In this document: positions 52,732 to 61,348 of the stretch, piece after piece
Layout of the letters: each line of letters begins with the position of its first letter
Position numbering within the stretch: the stretch's first letter is position 1
Assembly (NCBI GenBank): GCA_026225395.1
Contig: JAMFSR010000026.1
Location: 124,001-188,000 of the forward strand
Direction: 5' to 3'
DNA length: 64,000 bases
Origin: Granulicella sapmiensis
Lineage (GTDB): Bacteria; Acidobacteriota; Terriglobia; Terriglobales; Acidobacteriaceae
Translations under genes and position numbers: made by a program
The notes under the pieces: model-generated
What the model was told of the DNA's origin: nothing
The model's database searches: none
The model's input: only the letters and a program-made list of their open reading frames with translations

Positions 52732-52742
52732 CTACCGTTCTA

Positions 52743-53402
52743 CTACTTTGCGGGGTAGGTAGGCGCGGGAGTCGATGGCTTTGCGGTTGGTCCGGCAGGA
52801 AGCGGAGCGGGCTTTTCAGGTTCGGCGATTTCTTTTAGATAGGCCACGCTCAGGGTCTTCTTCTGTTCGGCGATGGACAATAACGTTGGGTAAAACTGAA
52901 CGAAGGTGGTATCCACAGCAGCGTGCGCTTCGTGACAGGAGTAGCAGGTCGCCGTGGGCGCGAAGACCTTGGCAGCGCTCGCGCCGGAAGGCAGGTCATA
53001 GAAGAGCCACTTGCCATGGTCTTTGACGTGGACCTCATTGCCCATCACATCGTTGCTCTGGGTATGCCCTCGTTTATTGATCGAGATGGGGCTATCCGCG
53101 GCGCGGTTTTCGAGCATGAAGGTGGTGCCGTCGGGCCACGTGCCCGTCGCGAGGAAGACGCGGTAGGAGGCCGGATTGACGAAGACATTGTTGAACATAT
53201 GGTGCTCTGCATCTTTGGTCGAAGCGTATGACATGTCGATGCCCGAGGTCAGGAAGATCCACTCGCGATAGTTCGTGGGCGCGATTAGCGAGCCATCGGC
53301 AGTATAGGCAGGAGCTTCGGACTTCGGGATGTCGATGGCGCTGTTGCCTGCCAGAAGCGTGGTAAACGCAAGGATGGGCGCTAGAGCGAGCTGCTTGAAC
53401 AT
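52743..53402 (-). CDS. Cytochrome P460-family c-type haem protein
   Basis: 219 residues, exported (signal MFKQLALAPILAFTTLLAG). The P460 core is visible: NYREWIFLTSGIDMSYAS, HHMFNNVFVNPASYRVFLATGTWPDGTTFMLE and ATCYSCHEAH, the CxxCH haem-binding motif, near residue 155. In ammonia oxidisers and methanotrophs P460 oxidises hydroxylamine. A lysine-haem crosslink cannot be judged from sequence alone. It sits in a run with an HD protein upstream and tadA downstream, neither metabolically linked. RBS GAGG. Confidence 0.88.
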   Translation of the reverse strand: MFKQLALAPILAFTTLLAGNSAIDIPKSEAPAYTADGSLIAPTNYREWIFLTSGIDMSYASTKDAEHHMFNNVFVNPASYRVFLATGTWPDGTTFMLENRAADSPISINKRGHTQSNDVMGNEVHVKDHGKWLFYDLPSGASAAKVFAPTATCYSCHEAHAAVDTTFVQFYPTLLSIAEQKKTLSVAYLKEIAEPEKPAPLPAGPTAKPSTPAPTYPAK

Positions 53403-53469
53403 GAATGTACCTCGGTGTGCAAGGCGATACGTGAAGCTGAAGGGATTGGTTCCAGCTTATAGCAAAGCG

Positions 53470-54084
53470 CTAGTCGAGGTTGGAGCCGGCTTCGTCTTCG
53501 AGTGCTTTGAGGAAGCTTTGCAGTGCGGCGATGCGAGGAGCCGCGAGTTCGCGGGTTGCGTCGAGGCGAATCTGTGTGGGGAACGTGTCGAGCGCGCTCT
53601 GGAGCGAGTTGCGGACGTCGGAGAAGCGGTGGAAGCGGGTGTCGCTGCCGAGCTTGGCGGCGGTGCGGAGGATGCCGATGGCTCCGAGTTGCTCGAGGAT
53701 GTCGGCGTCGTGGAGGAGCGTGGCCTCCAAGGATTGTGGGTTGTCGCGCGGTTGGTGCTCGCGGATGCAGGTGAGGACGGTTTCGATCTTCTCCGGTGGA
53801 AAGCCAAAGGAGGTGAGGAGTTCGGGAGCACGCTCACAGGTGTAGGCGACGTGGTTCCACTGTTTGAGCTGCTCGGGATCCTCGGGGCGGTGGCCGATGA
53901 AGACGCCGAGGTCGTGGAGGAAGGCTGCGGCGTAGACGATGTCGTCGTCGTAGGTCGGGACTGGGGTGGTGTTCGCGGCGATTGCGCGGGTCAGGGCGTA
54001 GAGGCGTGGTTGGTGGCTGTACTTGTGTTCGGGTGAGGCTTCGCGGCGGAGGTACTGCTCGAGTTGGTTCCGGAAGTTGGGCAT
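53470..54084 (-). CDS. HD-domain phosphohydrolase
   Basis: 204 residues. The HD metal-binding motif is in YDDDIVYAAAFLHDLGVFIG (HD), with HNHV-like and HDADILEQLGAI further on (second HD-type Asp). This fits the HD superfamily of nucleotide or cyclic-nucleotide phosphohydrolases; substrate is unknown. No Shine-Dalgarno is visible at the start; a heptamer array lies 16 bases upstream. Confidence 0.82.
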   Translation of the reverse strand: MPNFRNQLEQYLRREASPEHKYSHQPRLYALTRAIAANTTPVPTYDDDIVYAAAFLHDLGVFIGHRPEDPEQLKQWNHVAYTCERAPELLTSFGFPPEKIETVLTCIREHQPRDNPQSLEATLLHDADILEQLGAIGILRTAAKLGSDTRFHRFSDVRNSLQSALDTFPTQIRLDATRELAAPRIAALQSFLKALEDEAGSNLD

Positions 54085-54100
54085 AAGAACGAGTCTGTAG

Positions 54101-54136
54101 AGGGGTGAGGGTTGGAGGGATGAGGTTTGAGGGTTC
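54101..54136 (+). repeat. Heptamer array 8 (5 units, one-base slip)
   Basis: AGGGGTG-AGGGTTG-(G)-AGGGATG-AGGTTTG-AGGGTTC between the HD gene start and the next gene's stop. Confidence 0.7.
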
Positions 54137-54141
54137 GCGGA

Positions 54142-54453
54142 TCAACGGACCTGTGGTTTGGCTTCTGGGCCGAAGAAGCGCTCGATTTCGGCTGCTAGTT
54201 GCGTCAATGCTGTTGAGCGCTCGGCGCGCTCCTCGTTGAACTGGGCGGCGAAGATCTCAGTGAGTACGGGTATCGTACGATCTGGCGTGAAGTTTCCGGA
54301 CGCCCAGCCAAGGGTCGTTTCATGGAAGTGTTTGGCTTCTGGATCGTACTCATCCGTGGGGCAGCCGTCTGCGATGAGACTTTCGACATCCGCGGTAGCG
54401 AACAATTCCTTCAGAGAGTCGAGGTCGGGTGGTGGGGGCCAGGGTTTGGACAT
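54142..54453 (-). CDS. Hypothetical protein downstream of agmatine deiminase
   Basis: 103 residues, no signal peptide. MSKPWPPPPDLDSLKELFATADVESLIADGCPTDEYDPEAKHFHETTLGW... is acidic and predicted helical. It starts 2 bases after the agmatine deiminase stop, so it is almost certainly co-transcribed with it and probably translationally coupled. I do not recognise the family. A role connected with agmatine deiminase is suggested only by position. Confidence 0.75.
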   Translation of the reverse strand: MSKPWPPPPDLDSLKELFATADVESLIADGCPTDEYDPEAKHFHETTLGWASGNFTPDRTIPVLTEIFAAQFNEERAERSTALTQLAAEIERFFGPEAKPQVR

Positions 54454-54455
54454 GT

Positions 54456-55505
54456 CTACGCGGGCTCCTGTTGGGTCATGCAGTGAAGGGCGCCGAGGCC
54501 CCAGATGAAGTCGGTGCAGTGGATGCCCGTGATGGTGCGGGTGGGGAAGCAGTCGGCGATAGTGTTGAGGGCGATGCGGTCGTTGGGATCGTTGAAGGTG
54601 GGGACCAAGACGAGGTTGTTGGCGATGTAAAAGTTCGCGTAGCTGGCGGGGAGGCGCTGACCTTCGAAGACTACGGGCGCGGGCATAGGGAGCGTCTTGA
54701 TTTCGAACGGGCGTTTCTTGAGGTTGCGGGCTGCGTGGAGGCGTTCGAGGTTTTCGGCTAGTGGAAGGTGGTTTTCGTCGGCGGTGTTGGACTCGACGGC
54801 GGTGAGAATGGTGTTGGGGCCGACGAAGCGGGTGATGTCGTCGACGTGGCCGTGCGTGTCGTCACCGGCGCAGCCGCGGTTGAGCCAGATGACCTTCTCG
54901 ATGCCGAGGTAGTCATGGAAGGCTTGCTCGAGCTGGGCTTTGGAGACGCCGGGGTTGCGCTGCTGGACGTCGGAGAGCAGGCACTCTTCGGTGGTGAGCA
55001 GGATGCCGGCGCCGTTGGTGTCGATGGAGCCGCCTTCGAGCACGAGCTGTTTGCCGTCAACCGCGGGTTCGAAGCTGGGCAGATTGTAGAGCTTTGTGAC
55101 CTGCTGTGGGATCTTGTCATCGTTACGCCAGTTGTCGTACTTGGCCCAGGCGTTGAACTTCCAGTTGGTGATGGCGACGTCGCTTTTTTCGTTCTTCACG
55201 AAAATAGGGCCAGAGTCGCGGAGCCAGACGCGGTCGGTGCGCCAGCAGTGGAAGTGCAGGTGGGCCAGATTGGCGCCCTGGCGGCGGAGCATATTGATGG
55301 CACGCTTCTCGGCGGCCGGGTCGTTGACGAGGATGTGGACGTCTTCTACCTGCGAGAGATGGCGGACGATTTCGCAGTAGACCCAGGGGATGGGCGTGAA
55401 TTTGTTGGGCCAGTCCTCAGGGTTGTGGGGCCAGGCGATCCAGGTCGCGGCGTGGGGCGCCCACTCGGCGGGCATGCGGAAGTTCTGGGCATAGGGCGTG
55501 GTCAT
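54456..55505 (-). CDS. aguA: Agmatine deiminase
   Basis: Hydrolyses agmatine to N-carbamoylputrescine and ammonia; cytoplasmic. Family motifs: MPAEWAPHAATWIAWPHNPEDWP, WLRDSGPIFV, LEGGSIDTNGAGILLTTEECLL, GDDTHGHVDDITRFV (catalytic His/Asp) and GLGALHCMTQQ with the catalytic Cys. 349 residues, normal. Its product is the substrate of the amidase AguB, encoded 3.5 kb away on the same strand. A dyad (55590-55624) lies upstream and could be regulatory. It is followed by a coupled small ORF. Confidence 0.92.
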   Translation of the reverse strand: MTTPYAQNFRMPAEWAPHAATWIAWPHNPEDWPNKFTPIPWVYCEIVRHLSQVEDVHILVNDPAAEKRAINMLRRQGANLAHLHFHCWRTDRVWLRDSGPIFVKNEKSDVAITNWKFNAWAKYDNWRNDDKIPQQVTKLYNLPSFEPAVDGKQLVLEGGSIDTNGAGILLTTEECLLSDVQQRNPGVSKAQLEQAFHDYLGIEKVIWLNRGCAGDDTHGHVDDITRFVGPNTILTAVESNTADENHLPLAENLERLHAARNLKKRPFEIKTLPMPAPVVFEGQRLPASYANFYIANNLVLVPTFNDPNDRIALNTIADCFPTRTITGIHCTDFIWGLGALHCMTQQEPA

Positions 55506-55775
55506 GAGGGTCTTTCTGGCGCCCCCTCCCCCCGGGTACTTTTTGACTCAAAGTCCGGAACGGAAAGGAGATAAGGGTGGACTTGGTGATATACGGGCGC
55601 GTCGTGTTTCCTGAAGCCCGTATACGTCGCTCTTTAAAGTTTAGCGAATCGTGCGGGGATTTGTGCCACGCGCATTGTAGAGATTCGAGACGGGTTAGGG
55701 GGCGAGGGGGCTTGACAGGCTTCGGAGCCGGCTTGCTTCAGCTCATGAAGAAGTAAAAGGGCAGCTTTTCGATGT
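55506..55775. promoter_or_regulatory. 270-base region upstream of aguA with TATACGGGC dyad
   Basis: TATACGGGC (55590-55598) and GCCCGTATA (55616-55624), perfect 9-bp arms with a 17-base loop, 85 bases upstream of the aguA start. It could be an operator, an attenuator or a terminator of the lipoprotein gene. No ORF was found here. Confidence 0.35.
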
Positions 55776-56027
55776 TCACTTTGGCTTGGCCTGGTTCTTG
55801 AGCAGTTTTGAGCACAGATCGATGGTGGGCAAACCGGAGGTCCACGAGCCACCGACCGTGTAACAGAGTTGGCCTGTCTGGGTGTCAAGAGCGAGCGCGC
55901 CCGGAGGAATGTCTTTCGATATTCCGGAGGGGTCGGGAACAAGCGCGAACCGCTGCTGGTCGGCGGATGAAGCCGAAGCGAGGCATCCGGTGAGCAGCAG
56001 GAGGGAGGCAAGCGCGATTAGTTTCAT
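55776..56027 (-). CDS. Small lipoprotein
   Basis: 83 residues. MKLIALASLLLLTGCLASASS is a type II signal (lipobox LLTGC). The remainder has RFALVPDPSGISKDIPPGALALDTQTGQLCYTVGGSW, a short beta-rich stretch. Only 22 bases after the DUF3455-like gene, so probably one unit. No RBS stands out. Function unknown; the TGQLCYT phrase recurs in small secreted Acidobacterial proteins as far as I can judge, which is weak evidence. Confidence 0.7.
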   Translation of the reverse strand: MKLIALASLLLLTGCLASASSADQQRFALVPDPSGISKDIPPGALALDTQTGQLCYTVGGSWTSGLPTIDLCSKLLKNQAKPK

Positions 56028-56049
56028 GCGGCTATGCTAGCAGCCCGAG

Positions 56050-56553
56050 TTACTGCGCGGTGTAGAAGGTGTAGGTGGCTTTGTAGGGGACGCGGATGAC
56101 GTTGTCCTGATGCTGGGCGTCGCAGCCATTGTCTGGGGCGGCGCCGGCCTCGGTGTCGGAGCGGCGGACGTATTTGATGTTGGCGAGCGCGCCCGGGCCG
56201 CCGGTGGAGCGGGCTTCGAGCAAAAGCCAGGGGATGTTGGCGTGGTCGGGCGAGGGCTGGGATTTGAGGGGTTTGCCGACGATGGCGCTGTTGTCGTGCC
56301 AGGTCCACGTAGGACCGACGGTGTGCGTGCCGACGGGCTGGTGGGTGGTGGTGTCGAAGAGGTCGGCCTGCGGCTCCTGGAAGACCCATTGGAAGGTTAC
56401 GGCCGCTGGGCTGGGAAGAGCGCACTTATAAATTTGGACGCCGTGGCCGAGGACGGTGAGTTCGGCGTGGGCAGCGGGCAGCGGCAGCGTGGGATCGGCT
56501 GGGGCGGCGGCCTGAAAGAAGGCGAGAGCGAGGAGTGCGTGGGTGAGGAACAT
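56050..56553 (-). CDS. DUF3455-like secreted protein
   Basis: 167 residues. ATG 56553 (MFLTHALLALAFFQAAAP) gives a signal peptide; the track start is 16 codons earlier. VLGHGVQIYKCALP...FQWVFQEPQADLFDTTTHQPVGTHTVGPTWTWHDNSAIVGKPL...IPWLLLEARSTGGPGALANIKYVRRSDTEAG is the pattern of the DUF3455 family (GxQIYxC, PxWxxxDGS-like). Function is unknown. It is divergent from the acylase gene and precedes the small lipoprotein. Confidence 0.8.
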   Translation of the reverse strand: MFLTHALLALAFFQAAAPADPTLPLPAAHAELTVLGHGVQIYKCALPSPAAVTFQWVFQEPQADLFDTTTHQPVGTHTVGPTWTWHDNSAIVGKPLKSQPSPDHANIPWLLLEARSTGGPGALANIKYVRRSDTEAGAAPDNGCDAQHQDNVIRVPYKATYTFYTAQ

Positions 56554-56643
56554 GATTTCTGTGCCTGGCGTTGGGATGGTGGGGCCTTGTCGATGATACA
56601 TTCAGCACATTCGCGCAGATGATGTACCGCAAAGGAGCTTGCT

Positions 56644-58866
56644 ATGGCTTTTGGACGCCGTTCCCGGTGTTTTGGTGTGGTTGCCGGACTGATATTGTGT
56701 GTTGCGCCGACCGTAGCGCAGAAACCCTATAAAACGCTGCCCGGCACGGAGATCCTGTGGGACAAGTGGGGCGTGCCGCATGTGTTCGCGAAGTCGATTC
56801 CCGATATGTTTTATTGCTTTGGATGGGCGCAGGCGGAAGCGCATGGAGACCTGCTTCTGGAGCTGATGGGAGGTTCGCGCGGTCGCGGTGCGGAGTACTT
56901 CGGACCGGGGATTGCGGACGCGAACCTGAAGACCGATCGCTGGATTTGGACCAACGAGGTTCCGGTGCGCTCGGCGAAGTGGCTGGCCATGCAGACGCCG
57001 GAGTTTCGCGGCTATCTTGATGCGTTTGCGGCGGGCATCAACGGGTATGCGGCGAAGCATCCGGAGGCTTTGTCGGCCGAGGTGAAGCAGGTGCTGCCGA
57101 TTACAGCGCTTGATGTGATTGAGCACGAGCAGCACTTTTATAACTTCGAGTTTGTGGCAAGCAAAGCGCTGATGAACTCACCCCGTGCCGGCGCGGAGAC
57201 GGCGGAGCTTGCGATGCCGGTAGCGCCGGGGCTGGAAAATACAGCCGAAGATATGGCGGACGGGTCGAATGGTTGGGCGATTGGTCCCTCGCATACGACG
57301 AGCGGCAAGGCGATGCTGCTGCTGAACCCGCATCTGGCGTGGGGTGGGGAGACCACTTACTTTGAAGTGCAGCTGACGGCGCCGGGAGTAAATCTGTATG
57401 GCGCGACACAGATTGGCGTGCCTTCGCTGCGGTTCGTGATGACCGATGAGCATGCGATCACGAATACGGTAAACGTGAACAACGGGCACCTGCTGTACAA
57501 GATCAAGGAAGCGCCGGGTGGGTACGTGTTCGACGGCAAGGTGTTGCCGTATACGAAGGTGAGCTATCCGATCAAAATTTTGCAGCCGGGCGGCGGGTAC
57601 AAGACCGAGGCGGTTGAGGTGCTGAAGACGGTGCAGGGGCCGGTGATCCGGCGCGATGATGGTGTGCCGATTGCTCTGTATGCGGCGGGGTTGGATAAGC
57701 CGTTTCTGCTGGAGCAGGTTTGGAAGATGAGCATCGCGAAGAACTTCGCGGAGTATGAGGCGCAGGAGAAGCGGCTGCAGATTCCGATGTACAACATCAT
57801 GTATGCGGACCGCGAAGGGCATATCGAGTACCTGTTCAATGCTCCAGTGCCGAAGCGGACAGAGGGTGATTATGCGTTCTGGCAAAGGCCGGTGGACGGG
57901 ACGACATCACGGCTGCTGCCGACGGGAACGTTGACGTATGAAGAGTTGCCGAAGGTGATTGACCCGGCGAGCGGGTATGTGCAGAACTCGAATGAACCGC
58001 CGTGGGATGCGGCGTGGCCGACGACGATCGATCCAGCGAAGTATGCGCCGTATATCTCGCCGCAGTGGCCGTACTTCCGCTCCGACCGCGGGCTGCGGAT
58101 GCTGAGTGAAGATTCGAAGATCAGCTATGACATGCTGCTGCAGAAGAAGCTTTCCACGCGTTCGGAAGCCGCAGACCGGTTACTGCCGGACCTGCTGGCT
58201 GCCGTGGATCAGTATGGGACGCCGAAGGCGAAGCAGGCGGCGGCGGTGTTGAAGGCATGGGACCGGCAGGCAGAGGCGAGTTCTACGGGCACGATTCTGT
58301 TCTGGAACTGGGCGACGAAGTTTGGGATGCCCGCTGCTGCAGCTTCTTCGGTGAGGAATTTTGCGGTGCCGTACGTGGTGGACAAGCCGCTGACGACTCC
58401 CGGAGGCATCAAGGATCCGGCCGGTGCCGCGAAGATGCTGGACGAGGCTGCGCGTGAGACGGAGCGGGACTTCGGGGCGCTGGATAAGCCTTGGGGATCG
58501 TACTTGCGGTTGCAGATCAACGGCGAGAGCAATGGCAACACGGCTGCTCCGCGCGGCGCTGCGTTGAATGGTGTGGACCTGCCGGGCAACGGCGGGCCGG
58601 GAGCGATTGGGATCTTTCGTGTGATCACGCCGGGACCGAGGCAGGATGGCATCAGCACGCCGATCCATGGCGATGGCTTCACGATGGCGGTGGAGTTTTC
58701 GACGCCGGTGAAGGTGAAGTCGCTGGTGAGCTACGGGGATTGCTCGCAGCCGGGGTGCCTGCACCATACGGACCAGCTGCCGCTGTTTGAGAAGAAGCAG
58801 TGGAAGGATGTGTGGCGGACGCGTGCGGAGGTGGAGAAGAATCTGGAGAAGGCGGAGAAGTTTTAA
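56644..58866 (+). CDS. Penicillin acylase-family (Ntn-hydrolase) amidase, exported
   Basis: 740 residues. Signal MAFGRRSRCFGVVAGLILCVAPTVAQ. The family fold is an N-terminal nucleophile hydrolase processed into two chains. The pro-segment ends near ENTAEDMADG and the putative catalytic Ser begins SNGWAIGPSHTTSGKAMLLLNPHL, the usual GSNxWA site. FVMTDEHAITNTVNVNN and YVQNSNEPPW are downstream family blocks. Substrates in this family include penicillins, N-acyl-homoserine lactones and aculeacin-type lipopeptides; the sequence alone does not choose. The gene appears monocistronic. Confidence 0.88.
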   Translation: MAFGRRSRCFGVVAGLILCVAPTVAQKPYKTLPGTEILWDKWGVPHVFAKSIPDMFYCFGWAQAEAHGDLLLELMGGSRGRGAEYFGPGIADANLKTDRWIWTNEVPVRSAKWLAMQTPEFRGYLDAFAAGINGYAAKHPEALSAEVKQVLPITALDVIEHEQHFYNFEFVASKALMNSPRAGAETAELAMPVAPGLENTAEDMADGSNGWAIGPSHTTSGKAMLLLNPHLAWGGETTYFEVQLTAPGVNLYGATQIGVPSLRFVMTDEHAITNTVNVNNGHLLYKIKEAPGGYVFDGKVLPYTKVSYPIKILQPGGGYKTEAVEVLKTVQGPVIRRDDGVPIALYAAGLDKPFLLEQVWKMSIAKNFAEYEAQEKRLQIPMYNIMYADREGHIEYLFNAPVPKRTEGDYAFWQRPVDGTTSRLLPTGTLTYEELPKVIDPASGYVQNSNEPPWDAAWPTTIDPAKYAPYISPQWPYFRSDRGLRMLSEDSKISYDMLLQKKLSTRSEAADRLLPDLLAAVDQYGTPKAKQAAAVLKAWDRQAEASSTGTILFWNWATKFGMPAAAASSVRNFAVPYVVDKPLTTPGGIKDPAGAAKMLDEAARETERDFGALDKPWGSYLRLQINGESNGNTAAPRGAALNGVDLPGNGGPGAIGIFRVITPGPRQDGISTPIHGDGFTMAVEFSTPVKVKSLVSYGDCSQPGCLHHTDQLPLFEKKQWKDVWRTRAEVEKNLEKAEKF

Positions 58867-59040
58867 CGAGATTCAAATCCACGAACGTATTGGCGTAGAG
58901 CTCCCGAATTGTGCCGCCTGGTTGGCGTAGAAGCAAATGCAAAAATGGGAGAAGCGGTTCCTCGCGTTGCTCGGAATGGAAAGCGAAGAAAAGCAAGTGC
59001 GACGACAACAGCGGGATAAAGACAAGAACAACGGACTGGG

Positions 59041-59985
59041 TTAGTCCAGGAAACGATGGGTAATGCCGCCGTAGGCATCGATTCTGCGGTCGCGCAGGAA
59101 GGGCCAGTGCTGGCGAGTGATTTCTACTTCGGCCATGTCGAGGTCGGCGTAAAGGATCTCTTCTTTGTCGTGCGAGGCCTTGGCAAGGATGCGGCCGAAA
59201 GGGTCGGCGATGAAGCTGCCACCCCAGAACTCGATGCCGTCCTGCGGGGTGTGGTCGCCAGGGCCGCGCATTTCGACGCCGTTGTGGAGGACGTCGCCGT
59301 GCTCGTGGCCGACGCGGTTGACGGCGCAGACGAAGACGCCGTTGGCGATTGCGTGGGCGCGCTGGACGGTCTGCCAAGCGTCGTATTGGCGCTCGCCGTA
59401 CTCGGCCTTTTCGCTGGGGTGCCAGCCGATCGCGGTGGGAAAGAAGAGCGTCTCGGCGCCCTTGAGCGCGGTGACGCGGGCGCCCTCGGGGTACCACTGG
59501 TCCCAGCAGACGAGCGTGCCGATGGGGCCGGCGGAGGTTTTTTGCGCGAGGAAGCCGAGGTCGCCTGGGGTGAAGTAGAACTTCTCGTAGTAGAGCGGGT
59601 CGTCTGGGATGTGCATCTTGCGGTAGATGCTGTGGATGTTGTCTGGCTGGGTACTGGTGTGATCGAGGATGGCGGCGGTGTTGTGGTACAGCCCGGGAGC
59701 GCGGCGCTCGAAGAGGCTGGCGACGAGGACGATCTTGTGCTCGCGGACGACTTCGGCAAGCGCGGCGGTCGAGGGGCCGGGGATGGACTCGGCGGTGGAG
59801 AAGAGAGCGTGATCTTCGCGCTGGCAGAAGTACTGCGCGCGGAAGAGTTCGGGCAGGCAGATGAGTTTGGCGCCGGCCTCGGCGGCTTCACGCACGCGGA
59901 TTACGGCCTTGGCGAGGTTGGACTCGGTGGAGGGGGCACAGGACATCTGGATGAGGGCGACGCGGGTGTTGTTGGTTTTAGACAT
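59041..59985 (-). CDS. aguB: N-carbamoylputrescine amidase
   Basis: Converts N-carbamoylputrescine to putrescine, CO2 and ammonia. ATG 59985 (MSKTNNTRVALIQMSCAP) has GGAAAG upstream; the track start overlaps vapC. Nitrilase-fold triad: Glu in CLPELFRAQYFCQ, Lys in YRKMHIPDDP, Cys in LVCWDQWYPEGAR. The sequence matches plant-type N-carbamoylputrescine amidases, and agmatine deiminase is encoded 3.5 kb downstream on the same strand. 314 residues. The gene begins 22 bases after vapC ends. Confidence 0.9.
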   Translation of the reverse strand: MSKTNNTRVALIQMSCAPSTESNLAKAVIRVREAAEAGAKLICLPELFRAQYFCQREDHALFSTAESIPGPSTAALAEVVREHKIVLVASLFERRAPGLYHNTAAILDHTSTQPDNIHSIYRKMHIPDDPLYYEKFYFTPGDLGFLAQKTSAGPIGTLVCWDQWYPEGARVTALKGAETLFFPTAIGWHPSEKAEYGERQYDAWQTVQRAHAIANGVFVCAVNRVGHEHGDVLHNGVEMRGPGDHTPQDGIEFWGGSFIADPFGRILAKASHDKEEILYADLDMAEVEITRQHWPFLRDRRIDAYGGITHRFLD

Positions 59986-60007
59986 AATGTACTTTCCGGG
60001 TAAATCC

Positions 60008-60427
60008 CTATCCGCGTAGACATGGAAGGTCTGTTGTCTTTGCGAAGCTAAGAATTTTCTTGTCGGCCGTGACAAGTGTCATGCGTTCGACGCGCGCCGA
60101 TGCGACCATGATTCTATCGGAGGGGTCTTTATGCATGGGTTCGGGCAGATAGACGGATGCGATCGCAATCTGCGGGGAAAGCGGGAGCAAAGAGATACCC
60201 GGCTTGGAAAGAGCTTCATGGGCCCACCGGTCGGCGCCGCCATAGAGTTCCAGTCTTCCGTCCCGTTCCAGCATGGCGAGCTCCCAAACGGAGATCGCGG
60301 ATACGAAGACGGAGTTTTGCAGTGCAGCTTCATCTATTGCGTCGGCCGTTGATGGGCGAAGGAGTTTAGGGAAAACCTGATATCGGAACCAGACATGAGT
60401 GTCGAGCAGGAGTGCCTTGTTACTCAT
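60008..60427 (-). CDS. vapC: PIN-domain toxin, VapC-type
   Basis: 139 residues. PIN active-site acids are in place: LLLDTHVWFRY (Asp), ISVWELAMLERDG (Glu), DPSDRIMVASARV (Asp) and LVTADKKILSF (Asp). It is expected to be a Mg2+-dependent endoribonuclease. ATG 60427 overlaps the antitoxin stop by 8 bases, the usual order (antitoxin first). The pair sits between aguB and pdaD on the same strand and does not disrupt either gene. Confidence 0.9.
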   Translation of the reverse strand: MSNKALLLDTHVWFRYQVFPKLLRPSTADAIDEAALQNSVFVSAISVWELAMLERDGRLELYGGADRWAHEALSKPGISLLPLSPQIAIASVYLPEPMHKDPSDRIMVASARVERMTLVTADKKILSFAKTTDLPCLRG

Positions 60428-60692
60428 GTCCGACGGTCCACTCAACGTCTAGTGGCGCGACGATATCTCCGATTTCGCGTCCTGTTCCGGCCATCGAACC
60501 GCGAAGTTTGGGAACCGGAGCATCAGGAAATGGGATGATCTGGGCGACGGGAATGCCACGGCGCAGAATCGTCACGGGGTGGCGTTTCTGCTCAACGCCA
60601 TCGATGACAGCCGAGAGCGTGGCTTTTGCCTTGGCAAGGGACAGGGAGGCCGCCGGAACAGACTTGCGTGGTTTGAATGTGGCAACGGCCAT
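60420..60692 (-). CDS. Phd/YefM-like antitoxin partner of VapC
   Basis: 90 residues. AKAKATLSAVIDGVEQKRHPVTILRRGIPVAQIIPFP is the Phd/YefM N-terminal DNA-binding core (the ...VTI-x-R-x-G-x-P-V-A motif). The C-terminus is acidic and would bind the toxin. AGAGGTGA precedes the ATG. Its stop overlaps the toxin start, so production is coupled. Likely autoregulator of the pair. Confidence 0.88.
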   Translation of the reverse strand: MAVATFKPRKSVPAASLSLAKAKATLSAVIDGVEQKRHPVTILRRGIPVAQIIPFPDAPVPKLRGSMAGTGREIGDIVAPLDVEWTVGHE

Positions 60693-60734
60693 ATGGTCAC
60701 CTCTGTATGACTATCTTATCATTTGGCCATGCGA

Positions 60735-60760
60735 AAGGCGCTGGGGTTAGCCAGCGCCTT
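60735..60760 (-). terminator. Terminator after pdaD
   Basis: AAGGCGCTGG (60735-60744) and CCAGCGCCTT (60751-60760), perfect 10-bp stem with loop GGTTAG, 25 bases past the pdaD stop on the minus strand. Separates pdaD from the toxin-antitoxin pair. Confidence 0.7.
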
Positions 60761-60784
60761 CTGGATTGCGGTTGCGCTGCCGGT

Positions 60785-61348
60785 CTACTTGTCGTCGAAG
60801 AGCAGGATGGCGGCGGCGATGGTGGTGGTCCAGCTGCCGTTCTTGGCGCCGACGGCGGACTGCGTGACGTTGGCGGTGCGGACGATCTTGTTGGAGATGC
60901 GGTAGATCTCCTTCTTCTCGTCCCAGCTCTTGTCAGGGTCGAAGTCTACGTCGAGCGTGGTCGCGAGCATTTCAGCAGCGAGCTCTTCGGCGTAGTCACC
61001 GGCCTGGTCTTCGGTTTCGCCGAAGCTGTGATGCTCGGAGAGGTAGCCGTAGGTGCTCTTGTCGGTGGGGATGGCCACGCCGATGGAGCTGACCACGAGA
61101 CGGTGAGCTTCACGGGTGGAGTTTTCGGCGACAACAGCAAAGACGACTTCGCCGGGGTTGAGGAACTTCAGGCCCTCTTTGCGGGTGATCAGCTTGCAGT
61201 GGGGCGGGAAGATCGACGAAACCCGAACCAGGTTCTGGGCGGCGATACCGGCGTCGCGTAGCGCCATTTCAAAGGAGGTCAAACGCTCCTTGTGCTTGCC
61301 AACGCCCTTGGTGAAAAACAGGCGCGTGGGAACCATATTCATGCCCAA
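60785..61348 (-). CDS. pdaD: Pyruvoyl-dependent arginine decarboxylase
   Basis: Makes agmatine from arginine with a pyruvoyl group generated by self-cleavage; an enzyme type first known from archaea and chlamydiae. Core: [49 protein letters not shown]. The Ser-Ser in RVSSIFPP is the expected cleavage site. [29 protein letters not shown] and [12 protein letters not shown] are further conserved blocks. The start is uncertain: TTG 61348 has GGAGGG 10 bases upstream and ATG 61342 is also possible; the upstream part of the track ORF looks spurious. About 187 residues. Confidence 0.9.
   Translation of the reverse strand: MGMNMVPTRLFFTKGVGKHKERLTSFEMALRDAGIAAQNLVRVSSIFPPHCKLITRKEGLKFLNPGEVVFAVVAENSTREAHRLVVSSIGVAIPTDKSTYGYLSEHHSFGETEDQAGDYAEELAAEMLATTLDVDFDPDKSWDEKKEIYRISNKIVRTANVTQSAVGAKNGSWTTTIAAAILLFDDK

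Noticed and set aside
58867-59040. tRNA-like TTCAAATCC at 58872
   Set aside because: No acceptor or anticodon stems fit around it; no tRNA found anywhere in the window.
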